From Acidaminobacter hydrogenoformans DSM 2784 (GTDB lineage: Bacteria; Bacillota; Clostridia; Peptostreptococcales; Acidaminobacteraceae), in NCBI RefSeq assembly GCF_900103005.1, contig NZ_FMWL01000011.1, forward strand, positions 1 to 64,000: a stretch of DNA of 64,000 bases. Direction: 5' to 3'. Numbering within the stretch: position 1 is the first letter of the stretch; each line of letters opens with the position of its first letter. The position numbers were made by a program, and so were the translations under genes. Below, in pieces: positions 17,928-26,787 of the stretch. The notes under the pieces were generated by a model, which was given only the letters and a program-made list of their open reading frames with translations, did no database searches and was not told where the DNA came from.

Positions 17928-19310
17928 ATGGTCAAGTACGTCGCGGAGCCATTCAAGATCAAGATGGTTGAACCTCTTAAAATGACAACGAGAGAATACC
18001 GGGAAGAAAAGTTGAAAGCAGCCAACTACAACGTTTTCGGCCTTGATTCTGATGATGTTTATATCGACCTTCTTACAGACAGCGGCACCGGTGCCATGAG
18101 TGACACCCAGTGGGCGGGCATCATGACCGGGGATGAGTCCTATGCCGGCGCCCGCAGCTACAGAAGGCTGCTGAAAGCAGCCCAGGACATCTTCAACTAT
18201 AAATATGCCCAGCCGGTGCACCAGGGCAGAGCGGCGGAGCAGGTGCTATTGCCGTGTTTATTGAAGAAAGGTCAGAAATGTATTTCCAACATGCACTTCG
18301 ATACCACGCGCGGCCACGTGGGCCTGATTGGTGCCAGAGCGGTCGACATCGTTGTTCCTGAAGCCAAGGACACGCAAACTTACATGCCGTTCAAGGGCAA
18401 TATGGACGTTCCACGTCTGGAAGCATACATCAATGAAGTTGGGGCGGAAAATGTAGGTCTCATTATCATGACCATTACCAATAACTCCGCAGGCGGCCAG
18501 CCGGTTTCCATGGCCAACATGAAAGCCACCAAAGCGGTAGCAGACAAATATGGCATTACAATGATTATTGATGCTGCGCGCTACGCGGAGAATGCCTACT
18601 TCATCAAGCAAAGGGAAGAGGGCTATGCGGATGTTGAGATCATCGACATTGTGCGCGAAATGTTCAGCTACGCGGATGCCTTCACCATGAGCGCGAAGAA
18701 AGATGCCATTGTCAACATGGGTGGTCTCATAGGCATCAAGGACTCCGAGGAGCTTTACACGAAAGTCAAAGGCTGGACCATTCCTTACGAGGGCTTCGTC
18801 ACTTACGGCGGCCTCGCTGGCAGAGATCTTGAAGCTTTGGCAATTGGCCTCTACGAAGGTCTTGACAAGGATTACCTGCGCTACCGCATTGGCCAGGTCG
18901 AATACCTGGGCGGCAGGCTGATGGAAGAGGGCATTGCGTTCCAGTATCCGGTGGGCGGTCATGCCGTGTTCCTGGATGCGAAAGCGCTGCTGCCGCACAT
19001 TCCGTATAACGAGTTCCCGGGTCAGGCGCTGGCCTGCGAGCTTTATCTGGAGGCGGGCATCCGTTCATGCGATATTGGCTCCTACCTGCTGGATCTGGAT
19101 CCAGAAACCGGGGAGCAGCTGCAGTCAGAAATGGAATTTACGCGCTTGGCGATTCCAAGACGTGTGTATACTCAGGCGCACTTTGACGTGGTCGTCGAGG
19201 CGCTGATCAATATCAAGAAGCGTGCGCACGAAATTACAGGCTACAAGATTCTTTGGCAGCCGCCAGTGCTGCGCCACTTTACGGCGAAGCTGGAGCCAAT
19301 TAAGAAGTAA
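17928..19310 (+). CDS. tnaA: tryptophanase (tryptophan indole-lyase)
   Basis: 460 residues, beta-eliminating lyase of the aspartate aminotransferase fold. The PLP lysine is in SAKKD (about K258). Tryptophanase is preferred over tyrosine phenol-lyase because the C-terminal block reads LRHFTAKL, with the His seen in tryptophanases where tyrosine phenol-lyases have Phe, and the R-C-D-I-G stretch lacks the arginine that binds the tyrosine side of tyrosine phenol-lyase. The enzyme splits tryptophan to indole, pyruvate and ammonia in the cytoplasm. GGGGGT lies just ahead of the ATG. No TnaC-like leader peptide or tnaB permease is adjacent, unlike in enterobacteria. Confidence 0.88.
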   Translation: MVKYVAEPFKIKMVEPLKMTTREYREEKLKAANYNVFGLDSDDVYIDLLTDSGTGAMSDTQWAGIMTGDESYAGARSYRRLLKAAQDIFNYKYAQPVHQGRAAEQVLLPCLLKKGQKCISNMHFDTTRGHVGLIGARAVDIVVPEAKDTQTYMPFKGNMDVPRLEAYINEVGAENVGLIIMTITNNSAGGQPVSMANMKATKAVADKYGITMIIDAARYAENAYFIKQREEGYADVEIIDIVREMFSYADAFTMSAKKDAIVNMGGLIGIKDSEELYTKVKGWTIPYEGFVTYGGLAGRDLEALAIGLYEGLDKDYLRYRIGQVEYLGGRLMEEGIAFQYPVGGHAVFLDAKALLPHIPYNEFPGQALACELYLEAGIRSCDIGSYLLDLDPETGEQLQSEMEFTRLAIPRRVYTQAHFDVVVEALINIKKRAHEITGYKILWQPPVLRHFTAKLEPIKK

Positions 19311-19349
19311 GAGTGGTTTTGGGAAAAAATATAAGAGCTTAGGACATGG

Positions 19350-19393
19350 AAGGGAGGAAGAACGGCGCTGCGGCGCTGTTCTTCCTCCCTTTT
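19350..19393 (+). terminator. terminator after tnaA
   Basis: Long stem AAGGGAGGAAGAAC...GTTCTTCCTCCCTT, extended by GGCGC/GCGCT, with a TTTT tail. Confidence 0.85.
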
Positions 19394-19443
19394 AAATTTT
19401 TTGAAGATGTGAGAACAGGAAAGGGAAAAGGTCGCGTGAGGGA

Positions 19444-19503
19444 TGGGGTCTGGTTCCATTTTGGTATGTCCCTGTCCCCAACCACGCGTCCCTGTCCCCA
19501 ACC
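19444..19503. repeat. degenerate REP-like repeat block
   Basis: Contains GTCTGGTTCC and two direct copies of CGTCCCTGTCCCCAACC-type units (19471-19483 and 19488-19502). The style resembles the GGGGAC/GGTTCC repeats near the RAYT gene, but the core differs, so it may be another REP family. Confidence 0.5.
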
Positions 19504-19519
19504 GAAATCTGCTCAGAGC

Positions 19520-20683
19520 TTACGGATTCAAATAGTCCAACGCGAACTGGGCGTACAGGGCAGTGCCATAGATCAGCATGTCCTCATCAATGGTATGCTT
19601 TTCGTGATGTGGGGAATAGATGCTTTCCTTCTCATCATTAAAATAGCCGAGCATGGCAAACGTGCCTTCTGTTTTCTGGAAGTAGTAGGACATATCCTCG
19701 GAATTCATCAGTCGGAAAAGATCGATATTTCGATCCGGTCCATACACCTTTTCCGCTGACTTTTGCGCGATGGCGGTGACGCGTTCGCTATTGCAGAGGG
19801 AAATGGCCGTCTCCTCAATGATGACCTCAACTTTGATTTCGTGGGCGAGGGCAAGGGCGTTGGCATGTCTTTGGATGGCGTCGTGGACAGTCTTCCTGAC
19901 TTCAGGATCAAAGTACCTCATGGAAATTTCAAGCTCTGAGTATTTAGCAATGATATTCGCTTTCGTGCCGCCACTGATTTTGCCTACTGAAAGTACAATG
20001 GATTCTTCAGGGGCTACATTTTTGGTGACAATACTTTGGAGATCCGCCACGAATATGCAGGCCGGGTAGATGGTATCTTTGGCAAGGTGTGGCGTGGCGC
20101 AGTGTCCTGAGATCCCTTCGAACTTGACGTGGATCGTGTCGCTGCCTGCCAGTTTGTAGCCTGGATTGATGTCGTAGAAGCCAATGGGGAGATTGGACAT
20201 GCCATGAAGGCCCAGGATGGCGCTGACGCCATTTAGATGACCCTCCGCTATCACATTCTTGGCACCAACGCACAGCTCTTCCGCTTCCTGAAAGATGCAG
20301 CGGACTTCGCCCGGGAGTGCGTCTTTCATGCCGGTCAGGATTTTTATAGCGCCAAGGAGCATTGCGGTGTGATTGTCATGGCCGCAGGCATGCATGACGC
20401 CAGGAGTCTTCGAGGAAAAGGGGAGACCAGACTGTTCAGTGACGGGGAGCGCGTCGATATCTGCCCGTAGGGCAACGACCTGATCGCCTTTTCCAGGGTT
20501 GATCCTTGCAACGACAGAAGTGGTGCCGGCCTTCTCATAGGAAATGCCCATGGCGTCCAGCTCGCGCATGATGCGCTTTTGAGTTTCAAACTCCTGAAGG
20601 CTGAGCTCCGGATACTCGTGTAATTCCCTGCGAATTTTAATGACATAATCCTGAAACTCTTTCGCTTTTTCTATCACGTTCAT
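19520..20683 (-). CDS. M20 family amidohydrolase (N-acyl amino acid hydrolase type)
   Basis: 387 residues, full-length M20D peptidase. IRRELHEYPELSLQEFET at the start, the metal-site block MHACGHDNHTAMLLG, the catalytic EAEE, and the ISGHCATPH lid motif are all present. Members deacylate N-acyl amino acids or hippurate-like compounds in the cytoplasm using two metal ions. It is convergent with tnaA and separated from it by a terminator. No transporter partner is adjacent. Confidence 0.9.
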   Translation of the reverse strand: MNVIEKAKEFQDYVIKIRRELHEYPELSLQEFETQKRIMRELDAMGISYEKAGTTSVVARINPGKGDQVVALRADIDALPVTEQSGLPFSSKTPGVMHACGHDNHTAMLLGAIKILTGMKDALPGEVRCIFQEAEELCVGAKNVIAEGHLNGVSAILGLHGMSNLPIGFYDINPGYKLAGSDTIHVKFEGISGHCATPHLAKDTIYPACIFVADLQSIVTKNVAPEESIVLSVGKISGGTKANIIAKYSELEISMRYFDPEVRKTVHDAIQRHANALALAHEIKVEVIIEETAISLCNSERVTAIAQKSAEKVYGPDRNIDLFRLMNSEDMSYYFQKTEGTFAMLGYFNDEKESIYSPHHEKHTIDEDMLIYGTALYAQFALDYLNP

Positions 20684-21018
20684 AATCAGGACCTCCCTGC
20701 AAGTTTTTCTGGGGGTGTGGCGCTGTGTGGAACCTTGTATTGTTTAGATACCCGGCTTAGGGTGAAAGAAGACTGAGGGTTTGAGATTTTTTTATAAGTC
20801 CATCAGCGGAAAGCAAAGAGAAAAGGAATGTGGATCTATTGCCTCCGTGAGCGCAGGTGCTTATTGGAAAGCAACAAAGCCGTGAAGAGGTGTAGATAAG
20901 AAAATGGAAAGGGAGTCAGAACAGCGTGCATTGCACTGTTCTGGCTCCCTTTGAATTTTCGTTGTGGACTGTTTGTATGCATAAAAGCGAGGTCAACGAC
21001 ACTTAAGCTTGTCGAGTT
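20684..21018. other. intergenic region with one terminator
   Basis: Apart from the hairpin at 20908-20953 I see no gene, repeat or clear promoter here. The part next to the M20 gene start should hold its promoter. Confidence 0.4.
20908..20953. terminator. terminator hairpin
   Basis: Stem AAAGGGAGTCAGAACAG / CTGTTCTGGCTCCCTTT extended by TGCA/TGCA, T-rich on both flanks. On the minus strand it lies 66 bases after the 21019-21309 frame and would end that transcript. Confidence 0.7.
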
Positions 21019-21309
21019 TTACCCTTCGCATAGAGCTTTCAAGTGCTCAAGCGCTTTCATCCAAGACTGTGTCATCATATCCTCATGCTCTGGTGGTACG
21101 TCCACAGTGACTCGAAGCTCAGTACCGCTATTTGCAGCTTTGAAATAATAATATTCATAAGCCGGGGTCCAGATTTTGGCGTCCTCGCTGTCCATATCCT
21201 CTATGCCTTGGGAGACAAAACCGAGCATCAGGATGGAAATGAGCTCGTGCCATTTGTTTTCGGCCACTTTAGCTACCATGCCAAGCTCAGTGGGATTCAG
21301 AAAATACAT
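21019..21309 (-). CDS. small uncharacterised protein
   Basis: 96 residues, soluble, acidic, no motif recognised. The aromatic stretch TPAYEYYYFKAANSG followed by a strand-rich TELRVTVDVPPEHED could be a small domain. There is no strong ribosome binding site before the ATG, but a terminator follows the stop and codon use looks normal, so a real gene is likely. It abuts the right end of the TnpB element. Confidence 0.5.
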   Translation of the reverse strand: MYFLNPTELGMVAKVAENKWHELISILMLGFVSQGIEDMDSEDAKIWTPAYEYYYFKAANSGTELRVTVDVPPEHEDMMTQSWMKALEHLKALCEG

Positions 21310-21354
21310 CTTTGAGCTTTATTCCCAAGAGCCGTTGTAATAAGAGCCTTCCTT

Positions 21355-21480
21355 GAACCTCCCATGACTTAAGTCACGGGATTCCTAAGAACACCGTTCT
21401 ATCGAACAGTTTATTATTAGGCTAGCCCCGCCGCACCGGCGGTTAGAAGCCTTAGGGCTTCGTTTTTAATATTGATACTT
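21355..21480 (-). ncRNA. expected omega RNA (reRNA) region at the right end
   Basis: In IS605-group elements TnpB uses an RNA that spans the 3' part of tnpB and the right end, with the guide just outside. Here that would run from the tnpB 3' end through the hairpin at 21361-21380 to about 21353, with the guide read from lower coordinates. This follows from family knowledge; limits are estimated. Confidence 0.45.
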
Positions 21481-22544
21481 GCGTTAAGATCTCTGTCATG
21501 GCATACACCACATTCTGGACAAGTCCAGTTTCTAACAGCAAGATCCTTAACGTCTTTATTCTTGTATCCGCAGTTTGAGCACAATTGACTTGAAGGGAAG
21601 TTCCTCCCCACAGCAACAACTTGCTTGCCATACCATCTTGCCTTATATTCAAGCAGACTTCTGAATTGTGACCAAGACACATCCCCAATAGCCTTTGCCA
21701 ATTTGTGATTCTTTAGTAAATTGGAGACCTGCAAATCTTCTATTCCGATCACGTCGTGATTTTTGACGATTTCGTATGAAAATTTGTGCAGGTTGTCTTT
21801 TCTCGCATTGGCAATTCTTTCATGGATTTTAGCGACCTTGACCCTTTGTTTCTCCCAATTTTTTGAGTACTTGACGCGCCTCGAGAGCACGCGCTGGGCT
21901 TTTGCGAGCTCAGCCTCATATTTTCTGAAGCACTTTGGGTTTTCGCGTTCTGTGTGATCTGATACTTTGGCGAAGTGCTTGATGCCCACGTCGATCCCAC
22001 AGGCTGAACCTGTCTTTTGAAATGCTTGTACCTCTGTTTCGGCGAGAATAGATACAAAGTATTTGCCTGACGGATGACATCTGATCGTAGCGCTCAGAAT
22101 CCTTCCTTCAACGTCTCTTGACTTTGCGAATTTAACAAGACCTAACTTCGGCAGTTTGATTTTGCTGCCAATAATACCAATATTCCCATTCGTAAATTTG
22201 GTTGTGTAGGACTGGACTTTGTTCTTTTTCGACTTGAAGCGGGGTCGGTCATTTTGTTTTCTGAAAAATCGTTTAAACGCGTCATCCAGACACTTCAGTG
22301 ATGACTGCAGGGCGATACTGTCCACTTCACTCAGCCACGCGTATGCTTTTTCTTTCTTGAACAAAGTCATTTGCGCGGCACAAGTGTTGTAAGTGAGCCC
22401 TTTGCCTGTTTCCTCGTAGAATTTGTTCCATGCGCTCAGAAAGTGGTTGAATACAAAACGGCTGCATCCTATTGTCTTTGAGATCAATACTTTCTGTTCC
22501 TCATTTGGATAAATGCGAAATCGATAGGCTTTATGAACCAGCAC
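21417..22544 (-). CDS. tnpB: TnpB, IS605-family RNA-guided nuclease
   Basis: About 375 residues from GTG 22544, which has GGAGGTG 6 bases upstream; the frame continues to an upstream GTG at 22559. The start [17 protein letters not shown] is typical. RuvC-type residues are visible in GIDVGIKHF (Asp), [10 protein letters not shown] (Glu) and [11 protein letters not shown] (Asp), with a CSNCG...CPECG zinc finger between the last two. All catalytic residues seem intact, so the nuclease is probably active. TnpB cuts DNA next to a TAM using a guide RNA made from the element's right end. Confidence 0.93.
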   Translation of the reverse strand: MLVHKAYRFRIYPNEEQKVLISKTIGCSRFVFNHFLSAWNKFYEETGKGLTYNTCAAQMTLFKKEKAYAWLSEVDSIALQSSLKCLDDAFKRFFRKQNDRPRFKSKKNKVQSYTTKFTNGNIGIIGSKIKLPKLGLVKFAKSRDVEGRILSATIRCHPSGKYFVSILAETEVQAFQKTGSACGIDVGIKHFAKVSDHTERENPKCFRKYEAELAKAQRVLSRRVKYSKNWEKQRVKVAKIHERIANARKDNLHKFSYEIVKNHDVIGIEDLQVSNLLKNHKLAKAIGDVSWSQFRSLLEYKARWYGKQVVAVGRNFPSSQLCSNCGYKNKDVKDLAVRNWTCPECGVCHDRDLNASINIKNEALRLLTAGAAGLA

Positions 22545-23133
22545 TTTTTTCACCTCCACGCAAATGGCTATATTAACTCCCGCAAAACAAAAAAATCACT
22601 CAAACCCATTAACAAGCGGCAGGAATCTCATTTCATCAGTCTGCCGACAGTCATAGATTTTAAGTGATTTAGGGACTTTGCTTTGATTTGAATTTAATCT
22701 TATGCTTTTATTCTATCAAACGTTTGTTCTTTTTCAAAGAAAAATCGAGAAAAATATTTAGTCATTTTACTGCATTTCCATTAGCGCCCTTAATTGAATA
22801 TCGAGAAAATAGGCAAATGATCAAGGGTGCATTCACTATTTTATTTTGTTAATCATGACTTTAATGCAAGCACTTATGTGGGATTCATCCCATGACTGAA
22901 GTCACGGGTGTTCTCCCTGAGCATCATAAAAGCGCTGGTCCACTGACGGTAAGTAGTGGGACTCAGCATGGTTTCCCAAACCAGGCTGACGGGAGTGGAG
23001 AGGGTTATTTTGAATTCGAGTGTTTTCATAACTTTAAGCCCCCTTTAAGCTTCGAATGCCATACTTTAGGTGTGGCACACTGTGCCGTCCGTACGAAAAA
23101 GAAAAAAATTCGAACATGAGGTGGAATTAATTG

Positions 23134-24786
23134 ATGAGGCATCTAAAATTGAAGTATAGCACAGCTGCGGAAGCACTATCATTACTGCTCGCGTCCGTTC
23201 TGATGGCAGGGGCATTGACTGGCTGTGGCCAAACAGGCACATTAAACACAGCAGCCAACACCAGCACCAACACCAGCACCAACACCAATTTGACCATTTC
23301 ACCCGAAATCAGCACGGCAGAAATCAATCCTTCCGCACCCGAATACGCTGAAAAAATCTTTGGCACAGACATCATCACCCTGGAGATTCTTGCGGATGAA
23401 GCGCAGTGGCAGACTATGCTCGACAACGCCACGGAAGAGGCATACATCAAAGTGGATGTGGTGATCAATGGAACGACTTTAAAGGATGTCGGCATACGCC
23501 CCAAAGGGAATTCCAGCCTTAAGCAGGTGGCCTCCTCGGACAGCGACCGCTACAGCTTCCGCATCAAGTTTGACAAATACGTTGAGGGGCAGACCTGCTT
23601 TGGCCTCGATCAAATGGTGGTCAACAACATGATGGGAGACAATTCCTATATGAAGGAATACATTTCCTATGATCTCATGAAGACCATAGGTGTGGACACC
23701 CCTTACTTTGGATTTACGGACATAACGGTCAATGGGCAGCCCTGGGGCCTTTACCTGGCGGTGGAGCTGTATAATGACAGCTATGAAGAACGAGTCTACG
23801 GGGACACTACCGGTGCGCTCTTCAACGTCAAGATGAGTATGGGCCAGGATCAAATGCCAGGAGAGGGAAGGATGCCCATGGTGGACAGGCCTGTCACTGA
23901 CGAACGACCCGAGACGAACACAGGCGCCACAGCGTCTGCGTCACCCACCCAAATCCCAAGCGACTTACCAGAAGACCGTACGCCCGGCGACTTTCCAGGT
24001 GGCAAAGTCGGCAACATGGGCGCCAGGAATGGCGGGAGTCTGGCCTATACGGATGATAACCCCGAAAGCTACAGTGACATCTTCGACAACGTGGTTGGTG
24101 ATGTAGACACAGCGGCCAACCAGCGCGTCATCACTGCTCTGAAAGCGCTCTACTCTGGCACCGAGCTTGACACCTACTTTGACACAGACGCGATCCTTCG
24201 CTACCTTGCCGCCCATACTGTCGTCGTCAATCTTGACAGCTATTCCTCCTCCATGGCGCAGAACTATTATCTCTATGAGCGCGCCGGCCAGCTCACCGTA
24301 CTGCCGTGGGACTATAACCTGGCCTGGGGCGGCTTCCAGAGCGGTGACGCGGACTCCGTCATCAACTTCCCAATCGATACCCCTGTCAGCGGCGTATCCA
24401 TGTCAGACCGTCCGCTCCTGAACCAGCTTTTATCAGATGAAACCTATTTGGCACAGTACCATGATCACCTCAACACCCTCCTCCAGAAGTATTTTGCCGA
24501 TGGTCACTTTACCCAAAAAATCCAATCCCTCCATACTTTAATCTCCGACGACGTTAAAAATGACCCCACCGCTTTCTGCACCTACGAGGCATATCAAACC
24601 GCGGTCGAAGCGCTGATAGAACTGGGAAACCTCAGAGCGCAGAGCATCCAGGGGCAGCTTGACGGCAGCATTCCATCCACCACAGAAGGGCAGCAGTCCA
24701 GTCCATCCGTTTTGGTTCCTGCCGGTGACCTACAGATTGAGGCTTTGGGCTCAATGATGGGCTCGGGGAAAAGGGGGGAAAGGTGA
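23134..24786 (+). CDS. cotH: CotH kinase family lipoprotein
   Basis: About 550 residues. A signal peptide with lipobox LTGC is followed by a Thr/Asn linker made by a 12-base repeat, and then a CotH domain: GIRPKGNSS, YSFRIKFDKYV, NNMMGDNSYMKEYISYDLM, WGLYLAVELY, and the catalytic-site motif LPWDYNLAWGG near residue 390. CotH proteins are secreted protein kinases of spore coats; lipoprotein forms also occur in non-spore settings, for example with surface or polyphosphate genes. GAGGTGG lies 9 bases before ATG 23134. A copy of TGCCGATGGT at 24495-24504 encodes Ala-Asp-Gly. Confidence 0.85.
   Translation: MRHLKLKYSTAAEALSLLLASVLMAGALTGCGQTGTLNTAANTSTNTSTNTNLTISPEISTAEINPSAPEYAEKIFGTDIITLEILADEAQWQTMLDNATEEAYIKVDVVINGTTLKDVGIRPKGNSSLKQVASSDSDRYSFRIKFDKYVEGQTCFGLDQMVVNNMMGDNSYMKEYISYDLMKTIGVDTPYFGFTDITVNGQPWGLYLAVELYNDSYEERVYGDTTGALFNVKMSMGQDQMPGEGRMPMVDRPVTDERPETNTGATASASPTQIPSDLPEDRTPGDFPGGKVGNMGARNGGSLAYTDDNPESYSDIFDNVVGDVDTAANQRVITALKALYSGTELDTYFDTDAILRYLAAHTVVVNLDSYSSSMAQNYYLYERAGQLTVLPWDYNLAWGGFQSGDADSVINFPIDTPVSGVSMSDRPLLNQLLSDETYLAQYHDHLNTLLQKYFADGHFTQKIQSLHTLISDDVKNDPTAFCTYEAYQTAVEALIELGNLRAQSIQGQLDGSIPSTTEGQQSSPSVLVPAGDLQIEALGSMMGSGKRGER
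23257..23286 (+). repeat. 12-bp tandem repeat in the CotH linker
   Basis: AACACCAGCACC twice plus a half unit, encoding an Asn-Thr-Ser-Thr linker. Copy number changes would keep the frame and only lengthen the linker. Confidence 0.75.
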
Positions 24787-24873
24787 GGGAGGAAAAGGAA
24801 CCAGCGGCTGGTGCGTATCGTCCCCTTATCCCAAGATCCATGCGGTGAACATTGGGTTCAGACACCCTTGTCC

Positions 24874-26787
24874 TTACAGTATGCGCCCCACCTTCAGCTG
24901 TCGCTGATTCAAATTATACGCAGCGTCTTTCAGGTTCCTCTTTGCAATTTCAATGATTTGCTCAGTTTTCATCACATGGTTATTTTCATCGACAATCTTC
25001 ATGCTTCCCCTTACGGGCTTCGTTCTCCAGTTTTTTGCGTGCCTGAATTCTTCAGTTTCACCCCATAGGTAGGGCACAGGCAAGAAGCCGGCAGCAAAAA
25101 TGATGTAAAACCCCTCTGGCGAATATGGATTTTGAATCGAACTTTCTATCGCAGCAATCACTTGAATTGAGGCTTGGTAAAGTGCTGCAGATCGTTCATC
25201 AACATCAGGATTTTTTCCCATATCCTCAATCTTTCCCATTTTCCTGAGTTCACGATATTTGCGTAATGCATGCTGTGTGATCTGAATGCTTTCATTGATT
25301 ATTTCAGGTGTAGCCAAATGAGACGCCTCAGAAAAGCTTACGACATGAATAATGGGTGGGCTCATTTCATTATAGGGGTCAATATCGTCCATCAATGCCG
25401 TTACCGCTGCCAATTGTATTCTTGCTTCATAAAGGTCAGGTTTGAAGTAGTCCAGTCCTGCCCTTGGTTGTAACAAAACCTTGAAGCTGCTGTCTTCTAA
25501 ACTTTTGACAAGCTTAATCATGGCGCGGGATTTCGCTAAGTCTTGAATCCCCCAGGTAAACCTTGGCGTATTGAGCATGTTTTGCAATATGAAAGTTTTT
25601 ATGCCAGATTTTTTTGCGAGCTTTGCTGCCAAATAAGCAGACACGATATAGGTGACATCGTCCGCGCCCCTGAAGGCAAAATGGTGTGAGACGTTGGCTT
25701 CAAACGGCTTATCTGTGGTCGCAATATATTTAATGGTCTCAAAATGCTGCTTTAAATTTGTATAGACATCATATGGACCGCGTTCGTCAAGCTTGTTGAA
25801 CCACCACAACGACAATGCATGCCAACAGATATTCAGGGTTTGCTCATGCATTTGTGCGAGGGTCGGGATATTTTTTGTACCTGCATAAGTCCTGACCAGG
25901 AGTGGTCTTGCGGCCTCCCAAATCATTCTATATTCCTCTGGTGAATTGACAGGGACGCCGCCGCCGTTGGCTTTGTCCTCCCAATCCTCGCCAAAGTTGG
26001 ACTGTGTTAATTGAGAGCTTCCAATTGAAAGGATATCGAGGTACTGAGTTTTGGCCAAAGCCTTTGCCCAGGCCATGAACTCATTTACAGACTCAAGACG
26101 CGTCAATCCAGAAGAATACGGTCCGACATGCGCTCTCATTAACGGCGTGAAGCTTTCATTCATGTTTGCATGAATGCGTTTTGTGATGGAATCGCGAATA
26201 GTTCCGAACTCAGGGTAGTTTGATCTGTCAATGGGTTTAAAATTCAGGTAATCCTGAGAATCTATGATTTCCTTACCGAAAGACATCAAAAAATCATCAT
26301 AATGGCTGCCCTCATACAGATCAGTCGGAATACTGTCTTCAGAAACACCCATCTTTTCGAGCGTCTCTCGAATGGATTCGCCACCTATAAAGGTTTTAAC
26401 CATGCCGTTAAACTCTTTTTCAATTGCGGCACAAGCTCCAGGCAGACCGCCAAAGAATAGGGCCTCAATTTGGCCGCCTTGAAATTTCATCAGCTGTGCT
26501 TGCTTTATTTCTTCAATAAGGTAGCCCATCATGTTGACGGCATCTTCCTGATCCAGCCGGTAGCTGATCCCCAAACGCTCGATCTTGTTGGATCTCAGCC
26601 AGTCGACAACAACTTTTCGCCGCGATTCATGTTTGTAGTCATTCATAGCAGCTGCAATTAAATCGTCCGCCATAACGACCTCATAACCACAGTCACGCAG
26701 CAGCTCCGCTGCGGCGTTAATTCCCATTGTATGCGCGTCAATAGCCGGTTTTATGAATCCATATTTTACGCCTATGGAATTATTCAT
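24874..26787 (-). CDS. cobalamin-binding mutase-like protein (B12 domain plus TIM-barrel-like domain)
   Basis: 637 residues. The N-terminal 150 residues form a B12-binding domain: D17-x-H19-x-x-G22 supplies the axial histidine, and the later FFGGLPG / FIGGES glycine pairs fit the nucleotide-tail pocket. The remaining 450 residues resemble the barrel subunit of glutamate mutase-type enzymes in size and style, but I cannot match it to a known enzyme. Known single-chain mutases usually carry the B12 domain at the C-terminus, so this order is unusual. Its start overlaps the stop of the opine-dehydrogenase-like gene by 4 bases (ATGA), so the two are translationally coupled. A radical rearrangement of an amino acid is the likely reaction type. 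Confidence 0.7.
   Translation of the reverse strand: MNNSIGVKYGFIKPAIDAHTMGINAAAELLRDCGYEVVMADDLIAAAMNDYKHESRRKVVVDWLRSNKIERLGISYRLDQEDAVNMMGYLIEEIKQAQLMKFQGGQIEALFFGGLPGACAAIEKEFNGMVKTFIGGESIRETLEKMGVSEDSIPTDLYEGSHYDDFLMSFGKEIIDSQDYLNFKPIDRSNYPEFGTIRDSITKRIHANMNESFTPLMRAHVGPYSSGLTRLESVNEFMAWAKALAKTQYLDILSIGSSQLTQSNFGEDWEDKANGGGVPVNSPEEYRMIWEAARPLLVRTYAGTKNIPTLAQMHEQTLNICWHALSLWWFNKLDERGPYDVYTNLKQHFETIKYIATTDKPFEANVSHHFAFRGADDVTYIVSAYLAAKLAKKSGIKTFILQNMLNTPRFTWGIQDLAKSRAMIKLVKSLEDSSFKVLLQPRAGLDYFKPDLYEARIQLAAVTALMDDIDPYNEMSPPIIHVVSFSEASHLATPEIINESIQITQHALRKYRELRKMGKIEDMGKNPDVDERSAALYQASIQVIAAIESSIQNPYSPEGFYIIFAAGFLPVPYLWGETEEFRHAKNWRTKPVRGSMKIVDENNHVMKTEQIIEIAKRNLKDAAYNLNQRQLKVGRIL

Larger units (their letters stand above)
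21353..22915 (-). mobile_element. IS200/IS605-type element carrying only tnpB
   Basis: The same 20-base imperfect palindrome flanks tnpB in the same orientation: CCCATGACTTAAGTCACGGG (21361-21380) downstream of the gene and CCCATGACTGAAGTCACGGG (22889-22908) upstream. These are the subterminal hairpins of the right and left ends. The right end probably lies near 21353 (sequence TGAACCTCCCATGAC on the plus strand). The left boundary is approximate. No Y1 tnpA is inside, so the element depends on another transposase or is immobile. Confidence 0.7.

Noticed and set aside
17928-19310. Tyrosine phenol-lyase instead of tryptophanase
   Set aside because: The C-terminal HFTAK block and lack of the tyrosine-side arginine favour tryptophanase.
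22892-23119. 75-codon frame upstream of the CotH gene
   Set aside because: It starts within the TnpB element's end hairpin, lacks a ribosome binding site and resembles no protein.
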